In this document: positions 1 to 8,672 of the stretch, piece after piece | Layout: each line of letters begins with the position of its first letter | Numbering within the stretch: position 1 is the stretch's first letter | Origin: Bacteroidaceae bacterium | GTDB lineage: Bacteria > Bacteroidota > Bacteroidia > Bacteroidales > Bacteroidaceae | DNA: 23,279 nucleotides | Reading direction: 5' to 3' | NCBI GenBank assembly: GCA_016284115.1 | Contig: JAEEOD010000194.1 | Coordinates: 1-23,279 of the forward strand | Program-made: the position numbers and the translations under genes | The notes under the pieces: model-generated | The model's input: the letters and a program-made list of their open reading frames with translations, nothing else | What the model was told of the DNA's origin: nothing | Database searches by the model: none

Positions 1-852
1 ACTGGTCATCCAGACTTGATTCAGGCTGCCGATGGCTCATGGTGGATAGTCTATTTGGGCTTCCGAGAGACGGTGGGCAAGATGCATCACCTGTTGGGTC
101 GTGAGACCTGCCTGGCACCTGTCCGCTGGGACGAGAATGCTTGGCCTGTGGTAAATGGCAAAGGTTGGGTAGATGTGGATATGAGTGATTCTCCTACATT
201 AAAACAAGTGCTTATGCCACAAGCTCCTAGCTATGTTGACTTCAAGCAAGGGAAGAAGTTGGGCTTTGAGTGGATTTACACCAATAATCCTGTGCAGGAG
301 AATTATACCTACAGCAATAACCAACTGCTTTTGAAGGCTACCTCTATTAAGCTGGATGACCCCAACAAGACACCTACATTCGTAGCTCGCCGACAGACAG
401 ATGTGAATTGTACTGTTACTACTAGTATGGCATTGAAGAATGCCAAAGCCGGCGATAGAGCAGGTCTTACTGTCTATATGGAAAGTCGTGGTCACTACGA
501 TGTGGCATTGGTAGGTACAGCTGATGGTTCACAGGAGATAGAGTTAAGCTATCGCTTGGGTAGTTTGAAGCATGTTGCCAAGACGTTGAAGCTGAATACC
601 AAGGGGGCTGTGCAGTTTAAGATTGATGTCACCAACGATTTCTATGCTTTCTCTTACAGTACTGATGGCAAGCAATTTGAGCCATTGGGCAAGATGGACA
701 GTTTCTTCCTATCTACTGAGACTTTAGGAGGCTTTACAGGCATGCTATTTGGTTGGTTTGCTGAAGGCAACGAAGGCACTCAAGCCATTGCTGTTGTAGA
801 TTGGTTCGATTACAAGCCAGGACCAGAATACAAGTCGGTTCCTGCTTATTGA
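1..852 (+). CDS. GH43 family beta-xylosidase, C-terminal part (5' end outside window)
   Basis: The frame is open from base 1, so the start lies upstream; the first visible residues are TGHPDLIQAADGSWWIVYLG. This segment and the following LGRETCLAPVRWDENAWPVVN resemble the end of the five-bladed propeller of GH43 beta-xylosidases/arabinofuranosidases. The remaining ~200 residues look like the beta-sandwich (concanavalin A-like) C-terminal domain common in these enzymes, which helps shape the active site. The family removes xylose or arabinose units from xylo-oligosaccharides. The catalytic acids are in the missing part, so activity cannot be judged. The gene is followed by a strong bidirectional hairpin, so it is probably the last gene of its transcript. 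Confidence 0.85.
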   Translation, partial: TGHPDLIQAADGSWWIVYLGFRETVGKMHHLLGRETCLAPVRWDENAWPVVNGKGWVDVDMSDSPTLKQVLMPQAPSYVDFKQGKKLGFEWIYTNNPVQENYTYSNNQLLLKATSIKLDDPNKTPTFVARRQTDVNCTVTTSMALKNAKAGDRAGLTVYMESRGHYDVALVGTADGSQEIELSYRLGSLKHVAKTLKLNTKGAVQFKIDVTNDFYAFSYSTDGKQFEPLGKMDSFFLSTETLGGFTGMLFGWFAEGNEGTQAIAVVDWFDYKPGPEYKSVPAY

Positions 853-872
853 TATGATGGTTTAAATGAGGA

Positions 873-906
873 AAAGGGGGAGTAACTATAGAGTTACTCC
901 CCCTTT
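873..906. terminator. Bidirectional intrinsic terminator between convergent genes
   Basis: Perfect 15-bp stem: AAAGGGGGAGTAACT at 873-887, loop ATAG, complement at 892-906. The A-rich left end and T-rich right end let it work on both strands. It separates the rightward GH43 gene from the leftward flavin reductase gene. Confidence 0.85.
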
Positions 907-923
907 AATCATTCTGTTTGCTT

Positions 924-1484
924 TCACTTTAAGCTTTCAGCATAGGCTTTGCCAGGTTGGATGCAAGGTCCTACAACCTCTCCAGTGCGCAGATATTGGA
1001 AGCGAGGCTCGAAGAGTATGGGTTTTAGCTTACTGTAATCTACCTTCTGCTTGTCGTCCAGGAATTCTTCTTTTACAAAGGTGTTCACTACCTTGCAAAT
1101 CAGCAGGTGCATGCCATTATCTGTATAGGTGTCGAGTAGTTCGCACTCCATGGTGACAGGTGCCTCGTCAGGGATAGGAGCACCGAGCTCACCCTTGGTC
1201 CAGGGGAAGACCTTACTCTTATCTACCTTGCTACCACTGACGATGCCTACATAGTCTGCACGCTGCAACATAGTGTCATCGGTAAGACTGATGCTCAGTA
1301 CCTTGTGCTCGTTAATGCCCTTGCAGGTTTCATGTGTAGGGGTGACACTCAGGGTGATGATGCTGGCATCGCCAATACCTACCCAAGCTACCTCAAACCA
1401 ATTAGGCTTGCCGTTGACCATAGCGCCCACTACCACAATAGGGGTAGGGAAGGCAGCATTATATGATCCAATATTTTTCTTCAT
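924..1484 (-). CDS. Flavin reductase family protein (flavoredoxin-like)
   Basis: A 186-residue cytoplasmic protein with no signal peptide. The N-terminal pattern (YNAAFPTPIVVVGAMVNGKPNWFEVAWVG is its start region, residues ~8-36) and the later KVFPWTKGELGAPIPDEAPVTMECEL-like segment match the FMN-binding split-barrel of the flavin reductase/flavoredoxin family. Members bind FMN and pass electrons from NAD(P)H or a partner; the physiological partner cannot be read from the sequence. Length is normal for the family. A terminator separates it from the upstream leftward operon, so it is probably its own transcript. The start ATG at 1484 is preceded by AT-rich sequence. Confidence 0.85.
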   Translation of the reverse strand: MKKNIGSYNAAFPTPIVVVGAMVNGKPNWFEVAWVGIGDASIITLSVTPTHETCKGINEHKVLSISLTDDTMLQRADYVGIVSGSKVDKSKVFPWTKGELGAPIPDEAPVTMECELLDTYTDNGMHLLICKVVNTFVKEEFLDDKQKVDYSKLKPILFEPRFQYLRTGEVVGPCIQPGKAYAESLK

Positions 1485-1498
1485 AATGATTGATTCTT

Positions 1499-1539
1499 AA
1501 AAAAGCAAAGGTTAACCTATGATGGGTCAACCTTTGCTT
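1499..1539 (-). terminator. Intrinsic terminator of the leftward C26-phosphodiesterase-isomerase operon
   Basis: Arms 1503-1517 and 1525-1539 pair over 15 bp with one mismatch, which becomes a G-U pair in the leftward transcript. A run of six A at 1499-1504 gives the U-tract on the minus strand. It lies 18 bp after the stop codon of the isomerase-like gene. Confidence 0.75.
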
Positions 1540-1556
1540 ATGTACTGAAATAAGAA

Positions 1557-2501
1557 TTATTTCTTTACCAGACCACTGTTGTTCAAGAAGTCAGCACTTG
1601 CCTTTACACGGTCGAACTGGATGCCACTGCGAGTATCCTCAATCTCTACGAAGAAGTACTTGTGACCATGACTATAGAATGCCTCAAAGATCTTCGGGAA
1701 GTTCATCATACCGCTATCACCCAAGATCAGACGATCCTTGATGTGCAGCATCTGGATACGGTTAGCATACTTGTTAATCCACTCTACAGGATCCTGACCA
1801 CCCATAACTGTCCAGTAAACGTCAAGCTCGAAGATTACCTTGCTTGGGTCGGTGCTTTCGATGAAGATTTCCTCTACAGTCTTTGGCATTGGCTGACCCT
1901 CTGCAGGACGGAAGCCACGGATTGCGAAGCTGATAGGCTCAGTGCCACCGGGAACCAACTTGTTGAACTCATAGTTGTGGTTGTGATAACCGAACTGGAT
2001 GCCAGCAGCCTTAGTGATTTCACCTGCTGCATTGAATACTTCACCTACGAACTGGGCGTCTTCAGCACTGTTGCAGTTAGGCAAACCAGGCTGAACCATG
2101 TACTTCAGACCCAGAGGCTGGTGGTCTTCAGTTGCTTTCTTCCAGAAGTCCTTGATTTGCTCAAAGTTGTCTTTTGAGTAGTCGCGTACAGGTGGGTTGA
2201 GGTGAGAGCTCACGATTTCGATACCTGCATCGTCAGCCATCTTCTTGAACTCAGCCATAGTAGCTTGACCAATTTTACCATCACGATAGCCAGCCAACTC
2301 GATATAGCTATAGCCACTGTCCTTGATTTTCTTCAAACCCTCTGCCAAACTTGGCTGTGAGAGCTCAGGACCCAGTGAATAAATCTGCAAACCCAGAGGG
2401 CCGCCACCCTTAGGAGCTGCTTCAGCCTTAGCACAATTGCTAAACAGAGCACCTACTGTGAGCAAGGATGCTCCTTTTAAAAAATCTCTTCTACTTACCA
2501 T
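1557..2501 (-). CDS. Exported sugar phosphate isomerase/epimerase-like TIM-barrel protein
   Basis: 314 residues. The N-terminus has a twin-arginine motif (SRRDFLKG, residues 3-10), a hydrophobic stretch, and a lipobox-like FSNC ending at Cys23, so it is probably exported folded through Tat and may be lipid-anchored. The rest fits the xylose-isomerase-like/AP-endonuclease-2 TIM barrel: GYHNHNYEF at 171-179, FELDVYW at 224-230, HIKD at 253-256 and FVEIED at 284-289 are likely divalent-metal and substrate positions. Such Bacteroidetes proteins act on sugars or keto-sugars, but the substrate is not predictable here. It is the last gene of a leftward group, 33 bp after the phosphodiesterase gene. 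Confidence 0.85.
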   Translation of the reverse strand: MVSRRDFLKGASLLTVGALFSNCAKAEAAPKGGGPLGLQIYSLGPELSQPSLAEGLKKIKDSGYSYIELAGYRDGKIGQATMAEFKKMADDAGIEIVSSHLNPPVRDYSKDNFEQIKDFWKKATEDHQPLGLKYMVQPGLPNCNSAEDAQFVGEVFNAAGEITKAAGIQFGYHNHNYEFNKLVPGGTEPISFAIRGFRPAEGQPMPKTVEEIFIESTDPSKVIFELDVYWTVMGGQDPVEWINKYANRIQMLHIKDRLILGDSGMMNFPKIFEAFYSHGHKYFFVEIEDTRSGIQFDRVKASADFLNNSGLVKK

Positions 2502-2534
2502 AATACTAATTGTTTAGATAGTTAATATTTTGTT

Positions 2535-3719
2535 TTACTTTAATATAATCTTAATCCTTTCAAATTTGCCATCATTGGGGGCAGGCTCAATGCCCATCAG
2601 GTGACAAAGCAGATTATAGATGTCCACATTTTCAAACTGACGGGCGATGTAGCCTTGCTTGAAAGCAGGACCTACGGCACGGAAAATGGCGTGCATATCC
2701 ACATCTGTAGGGTCATAGCCATGAGCTCCCAAACCACCACGATCAGTATCTCTGAATTCCCATCCCAAATCAGGAGCTACGATGATATCGCCAAGGCGCT
2801 TACTTGTGCCATAGTGCAGATGAGCAGGAATTTCCTCTTTCTTCCAAACAGAGAGGTGAGGCAGGTCCTTCAGGGTATTATAAACCGTTTCACGATATTC
2901 GGGTTTCGTAAAGATTGAGGTAGGGATACCGATGAGCATTCTTTCATACCACTCAGATTGCAGGTAGTCATGTGGATTGATTACCCTGCTGGGATCCTCC
3001 AAGGCCATGCCGTGATCTGCTACCACGATGAGGTTGATTTTATCGGCAATAGGCAGCTTCTTCAAACCAGCCCATAGTTGCCCAACAGCATCATCAGCCA
3101 TCTTCACAGCCTTACGAGTTTCCTCACTGTAGGGACCATAGGTATGTTCTGTGTGGTCGGGTTCATCGAAATAGACCATGATGAAATGAGGACGTTCCGG
3201 CTCAGGCAACTGCAAGAATTCCAAAGCTTTCTGCACACGTTCCTCATAAGATATCAATGGCCTCTTGCTATAATCATACCAATAAGAAGCATGACGACTA
3301 TCATCTTTCAAATCACTACCCACCCAATAGATAGTAGCCGATTTCACCCCTTGACGCTCAGCAGTCAACCAAATTGGCTCACCTAAGAAAAAGCGAGAGT
3401 CTTTACCAGTTATTGGGTCGCCAGTAGCGAAAGTCAATTGCAAATCTGGATCCCAGAAAGAATTGTTCACTATGCCATTATGATCGGGATAAAGACCTGT
3501 TGCTATAGCATAGTGATTGGGGAAGGTTGAGGCAGGATAGGAGGGTTGCATATCCGACTGAATACCCTCTTTAGCGAGCTGATCCATGGTTGGAGCATCA
3601 TACAAAATGGGCATATCCCAACGGAAACCATCGCACGACACAAGCACAGTATAGGTATCTTGTGCTTTGACAATCAGCGCTAACAAGCATGCAATCCAGA
3701 TGGTAGCCAGTCTTTTCAT
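2535..3719 (-). CDS. Ectonucleotide pyrophosphatase/phosphodiesterase (alkaline-phosphatase superfamily)
   Basis: 394 residues with a Sec signal peptide (residues 1-19, ending VKA-Q). Motifs of the type I phosphodiesterase/NPP family are all visible: metal-binding Asp30 in SCDGFRWD, nucleophile Thr65 in PASTFPNH (62-69), DEPDHTEH at 185-192, ADHGM at 234-238 and the late His333 in GAHGYDP. The family uses two zinc ions to hydrolyse phosphodiester or pyrophosphate bonds of nucleotides or phospholipid head groups, here in the periplasm. It sits 18 bp downstream of the C26 hydrolase gene, consistent with one transcript. All catalytic motifs are intact. The exact substrate is unknown. Confidence 0.9.
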   Translation of the reverse strand: MKRLATIWIACLLALIVKAQDTYTVLVSCDGFRWDMPILYDAPTMDQLAKEGIQSDMQPSYPASTFPNHYAIATGLYPDHNGIVNNSFWDPDLQLTFATGDPITGKDSRFFLGEPIWLTAERQGVKSATIYWVGSDLKDDSRHASYWYDYSKRPLISYEERVQKALEFLQLPEPERPHFIMVYFDEPDHTEHTYGPYSEETRKAVKMADDAVGQLWAGLKKLPIADKINLIVVADHGMALEDPSRVINPHDYLQSEWYERMLIGIPTSIFTKPEYRETVYNTLKDLPHLSVWKKEEIPAHLHYGTSKRLGDIIVAPDLGWEFRDTDRGGLGAHGYDPTDVDMHAIFRAVGPAFKQGYIARQFENVDIYNLLCHLMGIEPAPNDGKFERIKIILK

Positions 3720-3737
3720 AGTTCGATATAGATTGGG

Positions 3738-4562
3738 TTATCTGATTCTTGGTTGTTTGATGTTGGGTTTCTTGAGGGTTGATTGAACACCACCAGCACG
3801 TTGAACCAAGTCCTCGAAAATCTTGATCCATTGCGCCTCGCCTTGCTGGGCGAAATATTCGGGATGCCACTGCACAGCCAGGATATTGTACTGAGGGAAG
3901 CCCTCGATTGCCTCAATCACACCATCGGGTGCCGTGGCCACCACCTTGAAGCCTGGTGCAACATCCTTTACGGCTTGGTGATGGAATGAGTTTACAGCCA
4001 ACTGATCCTGCTGCATGATTTCATACAAATGGGAATCTTTCACCACATTCACGTGGTGGATGGGTAGGGTACCACTGGAACGCTGACCGTGTTGAAGAAC
4101 AGGACGGTTAGGGAATTGTGAAGGGAGATCTTGATAGAGTGTACCACCCATAGTAACATTGGTGAGCTGTTCACCTCTACAAATGCCCAGCACAGGCTTG
4201 TTTAGCTTCACAGCTGTCTGCAAGAGCCACATGTCACTGCGATCGCGTTCATAGTTCACACCACCCAATGCCCCAGCAGGTTCCTCACCATAGAAGAAAG
4301 GATAAACGTCCTCGCCACCGCTCAGGATGAGTCCGTCCACCTTGTTAATTACCTCAGCGGCAGCCAAAGAATCTCTGGTTAAAGGTATTAATATTGGTAT
4401 GCCACCTGCGTTTACCACTGCATCGACATAGGTGAATCTCACACTGGCTGAGTTATCGCTCGCACTAAATCCCGTACTGATTCCTATTAAAGGCTTCTGC
4501 TGAGCCATCGCACCGATGCAGACAAAAGCCAACATCAGGCTACATAATGCTTTCTTCATCAT
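3738..4562 (-). CDS. Gamma-glutamyl-gamma-aminobutyrate hydrolase family protein (peptidase C26)
   Basis: 274 residues with a signal peptide (1-20, cleavage after GAMA). The class I glutamine-amidotransferase-like fold is shown by the nucleophile elbow LGICRGEQL with Cys128 and by the His/Glu pair in AVQWHPEYF (His233, Glu235). This composition matches PuuD/C26 hydrolases, which cleave gamma-glutamyl amides. The signal peptide indicates a periplasmic enzyme, unlike cytoplasmic E. coli PuuD, which suggests processing of external gamma-glutamyl compounds. First gene of the leftward group; it diverges from kdgK with a 179-bp intergenic region. Confidence 0.88.
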   Translation of the reverse strand: MMKKALCSLMLAFVCIGAMAQQKPLIGISTGFSASDNSASVRFTYVDAVVNAGGIPILIPLTRDSLAAAEVINKVDGLILSGGEDVYPFFYGEEPAGALGGVNYERDRSDMWLLQTAVKLNKPVLGICRGEQLTNVTMGGTLYQDLPSQFPNRPVLQHGQRSSGTLPIHHVNVVKDSHLYEIMQQDQLAVNSFHHQAVKDVAPGFKVVATAPDGVIEAIEGFPQYNILAVQWHPEYFAQQGEAQWIKIFEDLVQRAGGVQSTLKKPNIKQPRIR

Positions 4563-4583
4563 ATTATCTATTATTTTGACCTA

Positions 4584-4591
4584 CAAAGATA
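4584..4591 (-). promoter_or_regulatory. Candidate -7 promoter box for the leftward C26 operon
   Basis: On the minus strand this reads TATCTTTG, a match to the Bacteroidetes -7 consensus TAnnTTTG, about 22 bp before the start codon at 4562. No clear TTTG -33 element is seen at the usual 19-21 bp spacing, so confidence is moderate. Confidence 0.45.
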
Positions 4592-4683
4592 TGAAATCTT
4601 TTTGTCTTTTTTGGTTTTTCTGTCTTTTTTTTGTATCTTATGTATAAATTACCTTATTCCAGTTTAAAATAGACAAGCTTTTT

Positions 4684-4714
4684 TTTGTTCTGCTCTTGTT
4701 TTTTCGTAATTTTG
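4684..4714 (+). promoter_or_regulatory. Bacteroidetes sigma-ABfr promoter of the glucuronate operon
   Basis: TTTG at 4684-4687, a 19-bp spacer, and TAATTTTG at 4707-4714 match the consensus TTTG-N19-TAnnTTTG exactly. Transcription would begin near 4720, about 20 nt before the kdgK start codon at 4742. No convincing operator or riboswitch is seen around it. Confidence 0.75.
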
Positions 4715-4741
4715 TTCCCATAAATATAAAAAATAGATTTT

Positions 4742-5767
4742 ATGGGAAAGAAAATCGTTACTTTGGGTGAGATTATGCTTAGGCTTTCTACGCTTGGCAA
4801 TACCCGTTTTGTTCAGTCCGATGCTTTCGATGTTGTATATGGAGGGGGTGAAGCCAATGTGGCCGTCAGCTGTGCCAATTATGGACACGATGCTTTTTTT
4901 GTGACCAAATTACCTCAACATGAGATAGGACAAGCGGCTATTAACTCCTTACGCAAGTTTGGTGTCAAGACCGACTACATAGCTCGTGGTGGCGACCGTG
5001 TGGGCATCTATTACCTGGAGACAGGTGCTTCCATGCGCCCCAGTAAGGTAATATACGACCGTGCTCATTCTGCAATAGCAGAAGCTGATCCTTCGGATTT
5101 CGACTTCGATTTCATCATGCGTGGGGCCGATTGGTTCCATTGGTCAGGCATCACTCCTGCCATCAGCGATAAAGCTGCTTTGTTGGTGAAGCTGGCTTGT
5201 GAGGCAGCTAAACGCAACAACGTAACAGTTTCCTGTGACCTGAATTTCCGCAAGAAATTATGGACAAAGGAGAAGGCACAGAGTGTGATGAAACCCCTTA
5301 TGCAATATGTGGATGTGTGTATTGGCAACGAAGAAGATGCCGAACTTTGCTTGGGTTTCAAGCCTCAGGCTGATGTGACTGGAGGAAAGACCGATGCAGC
5401 TGGTTATAAGGGTATCTTCGAGGCTATGGCCAAAGAGTTTGGCTTCAAATATGTGGCTTCAACTTTACGAGAGTCGTTCTCGGCCACGCATAATGGTTGG
5501 AAGGCGATGATCTATAATGGTCAGGAGTTTTATGAGTCCAAACGTTATGATATCAATCCCATCATCGATCGTGTAGGTGGTGGTGACTCGTTCTCTGGTG
5601 GTTTGATTCATGGTTTGCTCACCAAACCTACACAGGGTGAGGCACTTGAGTTTGCCGTAGCTGCTTCGGCGTTGAAGCACACTATTCCTGGTGATGTGAA
5701 TATGGTAAGTATAGCTGAGGTAGAGGCTCTTGCTGGGGGCGATGCTTCTGGCAGAGTGCAGAGATAA
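4742..5767 (+). CDS. kdgK: 2-dehydro-3-deoxygluconokinase (PfkB-family sugar kinase)
   Basis: 341 residues, cytoplasmic. PfkB features are present: an N-terminal VVYGGGEANVAVSCANYG region (31-48), CDLNFRKKLW around 165-174, and the C-terminal signature DRVGGGDSFSGG (276-287) with catalytic base Asp282. The enzyme phosphorylates 2-keto-3-deoxygluconate (KDG) to KDPG with ATP. The assignment among PfkB kinases rests on context: uxuA (makes KDG) and eda (splits KDPG) lie in the same cluster. It is the first gene behind a consensus promoter, 36 bp before the GH2 gene. The start ATG at 4742 fits the promoter and family alignment. Confidence 0.9.
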   Translation: MGKKIVTLGEIMLRLSTLGNTRFVQSDAFDVVYGGGEANVAVSCANYGHDAFFVTKLPQHEIGQAAINSLRKFGVKTDYIARGGDRVGIYYLETGASMRPSKVIYDRAHSAIAEADPSDFDFDFIMRGADWFHWSGITPAISDKAALLVKLACEAAKRNNVTVSCDLNFRKKLWTKEKAQSVMKPLMQYVDVCIGNEEDAELCLGFKPQADVTGGKTDAAGYKGIFEAMAKEFGFKYVASTLRESFSATHNGWKAMIYNGQEFYESKRYDINPIIDRVGGGDSFSGGLIHGLLTKPTQGEALEFAVAASALKHTIPGDVNMVSIAEVEALAGGDASGRVQR

Positions 5768-5803
5768 TGGATAAAGATAATAATAATAATTTAATATAAT
5801 ATT

Positions 5804-7837
5804 ATGAAAAAAGTATTTGGACTCTTAGGTCTGGCATTGGCGTTGCTTACGTTCAACGGTCAATGGTCAACGGTCAACGCAAGAGAGGTTTCCTCTCTCA
5901 ATCAAGAGTGGCAATTCAGAAAAGGAACCTTTGGCGTTTGGGGCGTCTATCCTAATATTTTTGTGCCGAAGGGTGAGAAGGTAGTAAACCTGCCTCATAC
6001 CTATAATGACGAGGACTTTATGAACGATGGAGGTTACTATCGTGGTGAAGGTTCGTATATGAAAGAGATTGATGTGCCAGAGAGCTGGAAAGGCAAGCGC
6101 ATCTTTGTTAAGTTCGAGGGAGCCGGTTCTGTTGCCAATGTGCAGGTAAACTGGGTGCAGGTGGGTGAGCATAAAGGAGCTTACAATGCCTTTACCTTTG
6201 AGCTGACCGACTATCTTACCTATGGTCAGAAGAATTATCTGTTGGTTACTTGCGACAACAGTCACCGTTTTGATGTGGCTACCCTCAGTGGCGACTTCAA
6301 TGTTTATGGTGGTTTGTATCGCGATGCATGGCTCATCATTACTGATGATGTAGCTATTTCTCCCCTCTATTTCGGTTCTGATGGCTTACAGGTAACGCAA
6401 AAATTGCTGACGGCCGATCGTGGAGAAGTAAGTGCAGAGATTCGTCTTACCAGTAAAACGGGCTATCAGGATTGTGAAGTTGAGTTCCAATTGGTAGATG
6501 CTAATGGCCAAGTAGTGATTAGCAAAACAAGCAATATCATCAACAACGATAAAGTAACCATCAATGCAGGTGTCAATAATCCTCATCTTTGGGATGGTAT
6601 GGCCGACCCATATTTATATAAAGTAGTTGCCATCTTAAAGAAAGGAGGCAAGGAGATAGACCGTGTTGAAGACCAGTTTGGTTTCCGCAATTTCTTTGTA
6701 GATGAGAACAAGGGTTTCTTCCTGAACGGCAAACACCTCAAGTTGCGTGGTGTATCTCGTCATCAGGACTGGGCAGGCATTGCTTCTGCATTGACGAAGG
6801 AGAACCACATTACCGACTTGAACATCATTCAGGAGATGGGTGTTAATGCCCTTCGCCTGGCTCACTACCCACAGGCTCATTTCATGTTTGAGGAGGCCGA
6901 CCGTCGTGGTTTCGTGGTGTGGGAAGAGATTCCGTTCATCACAGGCTATAATGCATATAAGGGGTTTGAGGATAACCTGCGTTTGCAGCTCAAGGAAATG
7001 ATTATCCAGAACTACAACCACCCAAGTATCATGTTCTGGGGTATCTTCAACGAGGTTCCTGGCGGTCACAATGCTATAGCTGCAGAATTGAGTGACATTG
7101 CTCATCAACTTGACCCTATACGCCTCACTACATCAGCTACTTGCTTTGAAGGCGATTTCAATTTTATTACTGATGTGATGGGATGGAACAAATACTTTGG
7201 CTGGTACGATGGCAAGATAGGTGATTTTGCTGCCTTCTTCGATAATTGGCACCAGACTTATCCCAATGCCAAGATTTCTATCAGCGAATATGGTGCAGGA
7301 GCCAGCATCAACCAGCATGTGGGCAAGTTTGATGAAGACAATAAGGAATACAACAATCCTCGTGGCAAACTCCATCCTGAGGAGAAACAAACTGTTTCTC
7401 ACATGAAGCACATCAAGATGATAACGGAGCGCGACTATATTTGGGGCTCCTACGTTTGGAACATGTTCGACTTTGCTTCGTCAATGCGTACCGAGGGTGA
7501 TACCAACAACATCAACGACAAGGGGTTGGTGACACACAATCGTCAGACACGCAAAGATGCTTTCTATCTTTACAAAGCAAACTGGAACAAGGCTGAACAG
7601 ACCGTACATCTCTGCTCAAAGCGCTATGTAGATAGAAAAGAGGATGTGACAGATATCATTGTGTTTACCACAGCTCCAAACGTAAAACTTTATATCAATG
7701 GCAAGCTGGTGGGCACCCAGAAAACTGATGCCTATGCTACCGTTGTTTGGGAGAATGTGAAGCTCAACAAGGGGGTGAATCAGGTGGAAGTACGCACAGC
7801 TCACGGCAATGACTCTGCAACGTGGAATGTGCAATAA
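5804..7837 (+). CDS. Secreted GH2 glycoside hydrolase (beta-glucuronidase or beta-galactosidase)
   Basis: 677 residues. A signal peptide covers about residues 1-26 (cleavage near VNA-R). It is followed by the GH2 jelly-roll sugar-binding domain (~30-180), an immunoglobulin-like domain (~185-295) and the TIM barrel (~300-600). The acid/base is Glu417 in FWGIFNEVPGG, and the nucleophile is Glu495 in ISISEYGAG. An N-x-K triplet (Asn571-Asp-Lys573, followed by GLVT) lies where E. coli GusA has the glucuronate-reading NxK motif. A similar NDKGLVT motif also occurs in many beta-galactosidases, so it is not decisive. Location inside a glucuronate operon favours beta-glucuronidase. The stop at 7835-7837 lies 12 bp before the SDR start. 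The signal-peptide coding region contains a 7-bp tandem repeat. Confidence 0.88.
   Translation: MKKVFGLLGLALALLTFNGQWSTVNAREVSSLNQEWQFRKGTFGVWGVYPNIFVPKGEKVVNLPHTYNDEDFMNDGGYYRGEGSYMKEIDVPESWKGKRIFVKFEGAGSVANVQVNWVQVGEHKGAYNAFTFELTDYLTYGQKNYLLVTCDNSHRFDVATLSGDFNVYGGLYRDAWLIITDDVAISPLYFGSDGLQVTQKLLTADRGEVSAEIRLTSKTGYQDCEVEFQLVDANGQVVISKTSNIINNDKVTINAGVNNPHLWDGMADPYLYKVVAILKKGGKEIDRVEDQFGFRNFFVDENKGFFLNGKHLKLRGVSRHQDWAGIASALTKENHITDLNIIQEMGVNALRLAHYPQAHFMFEEADRRGFVVWEEIPFITGYNAYKGFEDNLRLQLKEMIIQNYNHPSIMFWGIFNEVPGGHNAIAAELSDIAHQLDPIRLTTSATCFEGDFNFITDVMGWNKYFGWYDGKIGDFAAFFDNWHQTYPNAKISISEYGAGASINQHVGKFDEDNKEYNNPRGKLHPEEKQTVSHMKHIKMITERDYIWGSYVWNMFDFASSMRTEGDTNNINDKGLVTHNRQTRKDAFYLYKANWNKAEQTVHLCSKRYVDRKEDVTDIIVFTTAPNVKLYINGKLVGTQKTDAYATVVWENVKLNKGVNQVEVRTAHGNDSATWNVQ
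5851..5878 (+). repeat. Four tandem 7-bp units in the GH2 signal-peptide coding region
   Basis: Units GTTCAAC, GGTCAAT, GGTCAAC, GGTCAAC lie head to tail and encode FNGQWSTVN at the end of the signal peptide. Because 7 is not a multiple of 3, gain or loss of one unit would shift the frame of the whole enzyme. Confidence 0.7.
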
Positions 7838-7849
7838 TTGAATAATAAG

Positions 7850-8662
7850 ATGGAGAATTTATTTGATATATCAGGCAAAGTAGTTGTCATCACAGGTGGC
7901 ACAGGCGTTTTGGGTCATGCCATCTCATTCTATTTGGCAGAGCAAGGAGCCAAGGTGGTGATTATGGGTAGAAAAGCTGATGTGGGCAATGCGATGGTAG
8001 CCGACATCAAGGCAAAAGGAGGTGAGGCGATGTACCTCACTACCGATGTGATGAACCGTGAGAAGCTAGAGCAGAACCTGGTGGATATCATGACTGCTTA
8101 TGGCAGGGTGGATGCCCTGTTGAATGCTGCTGGCGGCAACCTCTCAGGAGCTACAATCGGTCCTGACAGTACGTTCTTTGATTTGAATCCAGAAGATTTT
8201 CAGAAGGTACTCAACCTGAACCTGATGGGCACTGTTTTGCCTACGCAGGTATTTCTGAAACAGATGGCCGCTCAGGGTAAGGGCGCCATCGTCAACTTCT
8301 CGTCAATGTCGGCCTTCCGCCCTTTGACACGTGTGGCAGGCTATGGTGTTGCTAAGGCCGGTGTAAGCAATTTCACCGCTTTCATGGCTACCGAGGTGGC
8401 TAAGAAATTCAGTACGGGTATTCGTGTAAATGCCATTGCTCCAGGTTTCTTCCTGACGGAGCAAAACCGTACATTGCTCACCAACCCTGATGGTTCTTGG
8501 ACCCAACGAGGACAAGACATTATTCATCAGACACCTATGGGACGCATGGGCAATCCCGAGGAGCTGTGTGGCACCATCCACTATCTTATTAGCGATGCCT
8601 CACAGTTTGTAACTGGCACCGTTGCCATTGTCGATGGCGGCTTTAACGTATTTACTATTTAA
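7850..8662 (+). CDS. SDR-family oxidoreductase, probable fructuronate reductase (D-mannonate oxidoreductase)
   Basis: 270 residues from the ATG at 7850; an upstream in-frame TTG at 7838 is a poorer start. Rossmann glycine motif TGGTGVLG at 15-22, NAAG at 92-95, catalytic Ser near 151-152, Tyr165 and Lys169 (YGVAK) are the classical SDR set. In Bacteroidetes and some Firmicutes and Thermotogae an SDR of this type replaces the long-chain UxuB and reduces fructuronate to mannonate with NAD(P)H. The position directly before uxuA (10 bp gap) supports that role. The exact substrate is inferred from context. An alternative is another 2-keto-sugar acid reductase such as 5-keto-gluconate reductase. 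Confidence 0.85.
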   Translation: MENLFDISGKVVVITGGTGVLGHAISFYLAEQGAKVVIMGRKADVGNAMVADIKAKGGEAMYLTTDVMNREKLEQNLVDIMTAYGRVDALLNAAGGNLSGATIGPDSTFFDLNPEDFQKVLNLNLMGTVLPTQVFLKQMAAQGKGAIVNFSSMSAFRPLTRVAGYGVAKAGVSNFTAFMATEVAKKFSTGIRVNAIAPGFFLTEQNRTLLTNPDGSWTQRGQDIIHQTPMGRMGNPEELCGTIHYLISDASQFVTGTVAIVDGGFNVFTI

Positions 8663-8672
8663 ACATACAACT

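Noticed and set aside
1662..2177. 171-codon rightward open frame opposite the isomerase-like gene
   Set aside because: The minus-strand product has clear TIM-barrel and Tat motifs; the opposite frame has no recognisable domain.
4592..4700. Riboswitch in the kdgK-C26 divergent region
   Set aside because: The region is T-rich and low in complexity, with no conserved fold visible and a very short expected 5' leader before kdgK.
6635..7108. Long antisense open frames inside the GH2, uxaC and isomerase genes
   Set aside because: They lie opposite strongly conserved genes, lack family motifs and promoters, and reflect codon composition of the real gene.
8622..8672. UxuA start at TTG 8622, inside the SDR gene
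   Set aside because: The extra 17 residues do not resemble UxuA; ATG 8673 gives the standard N-terminus and length.
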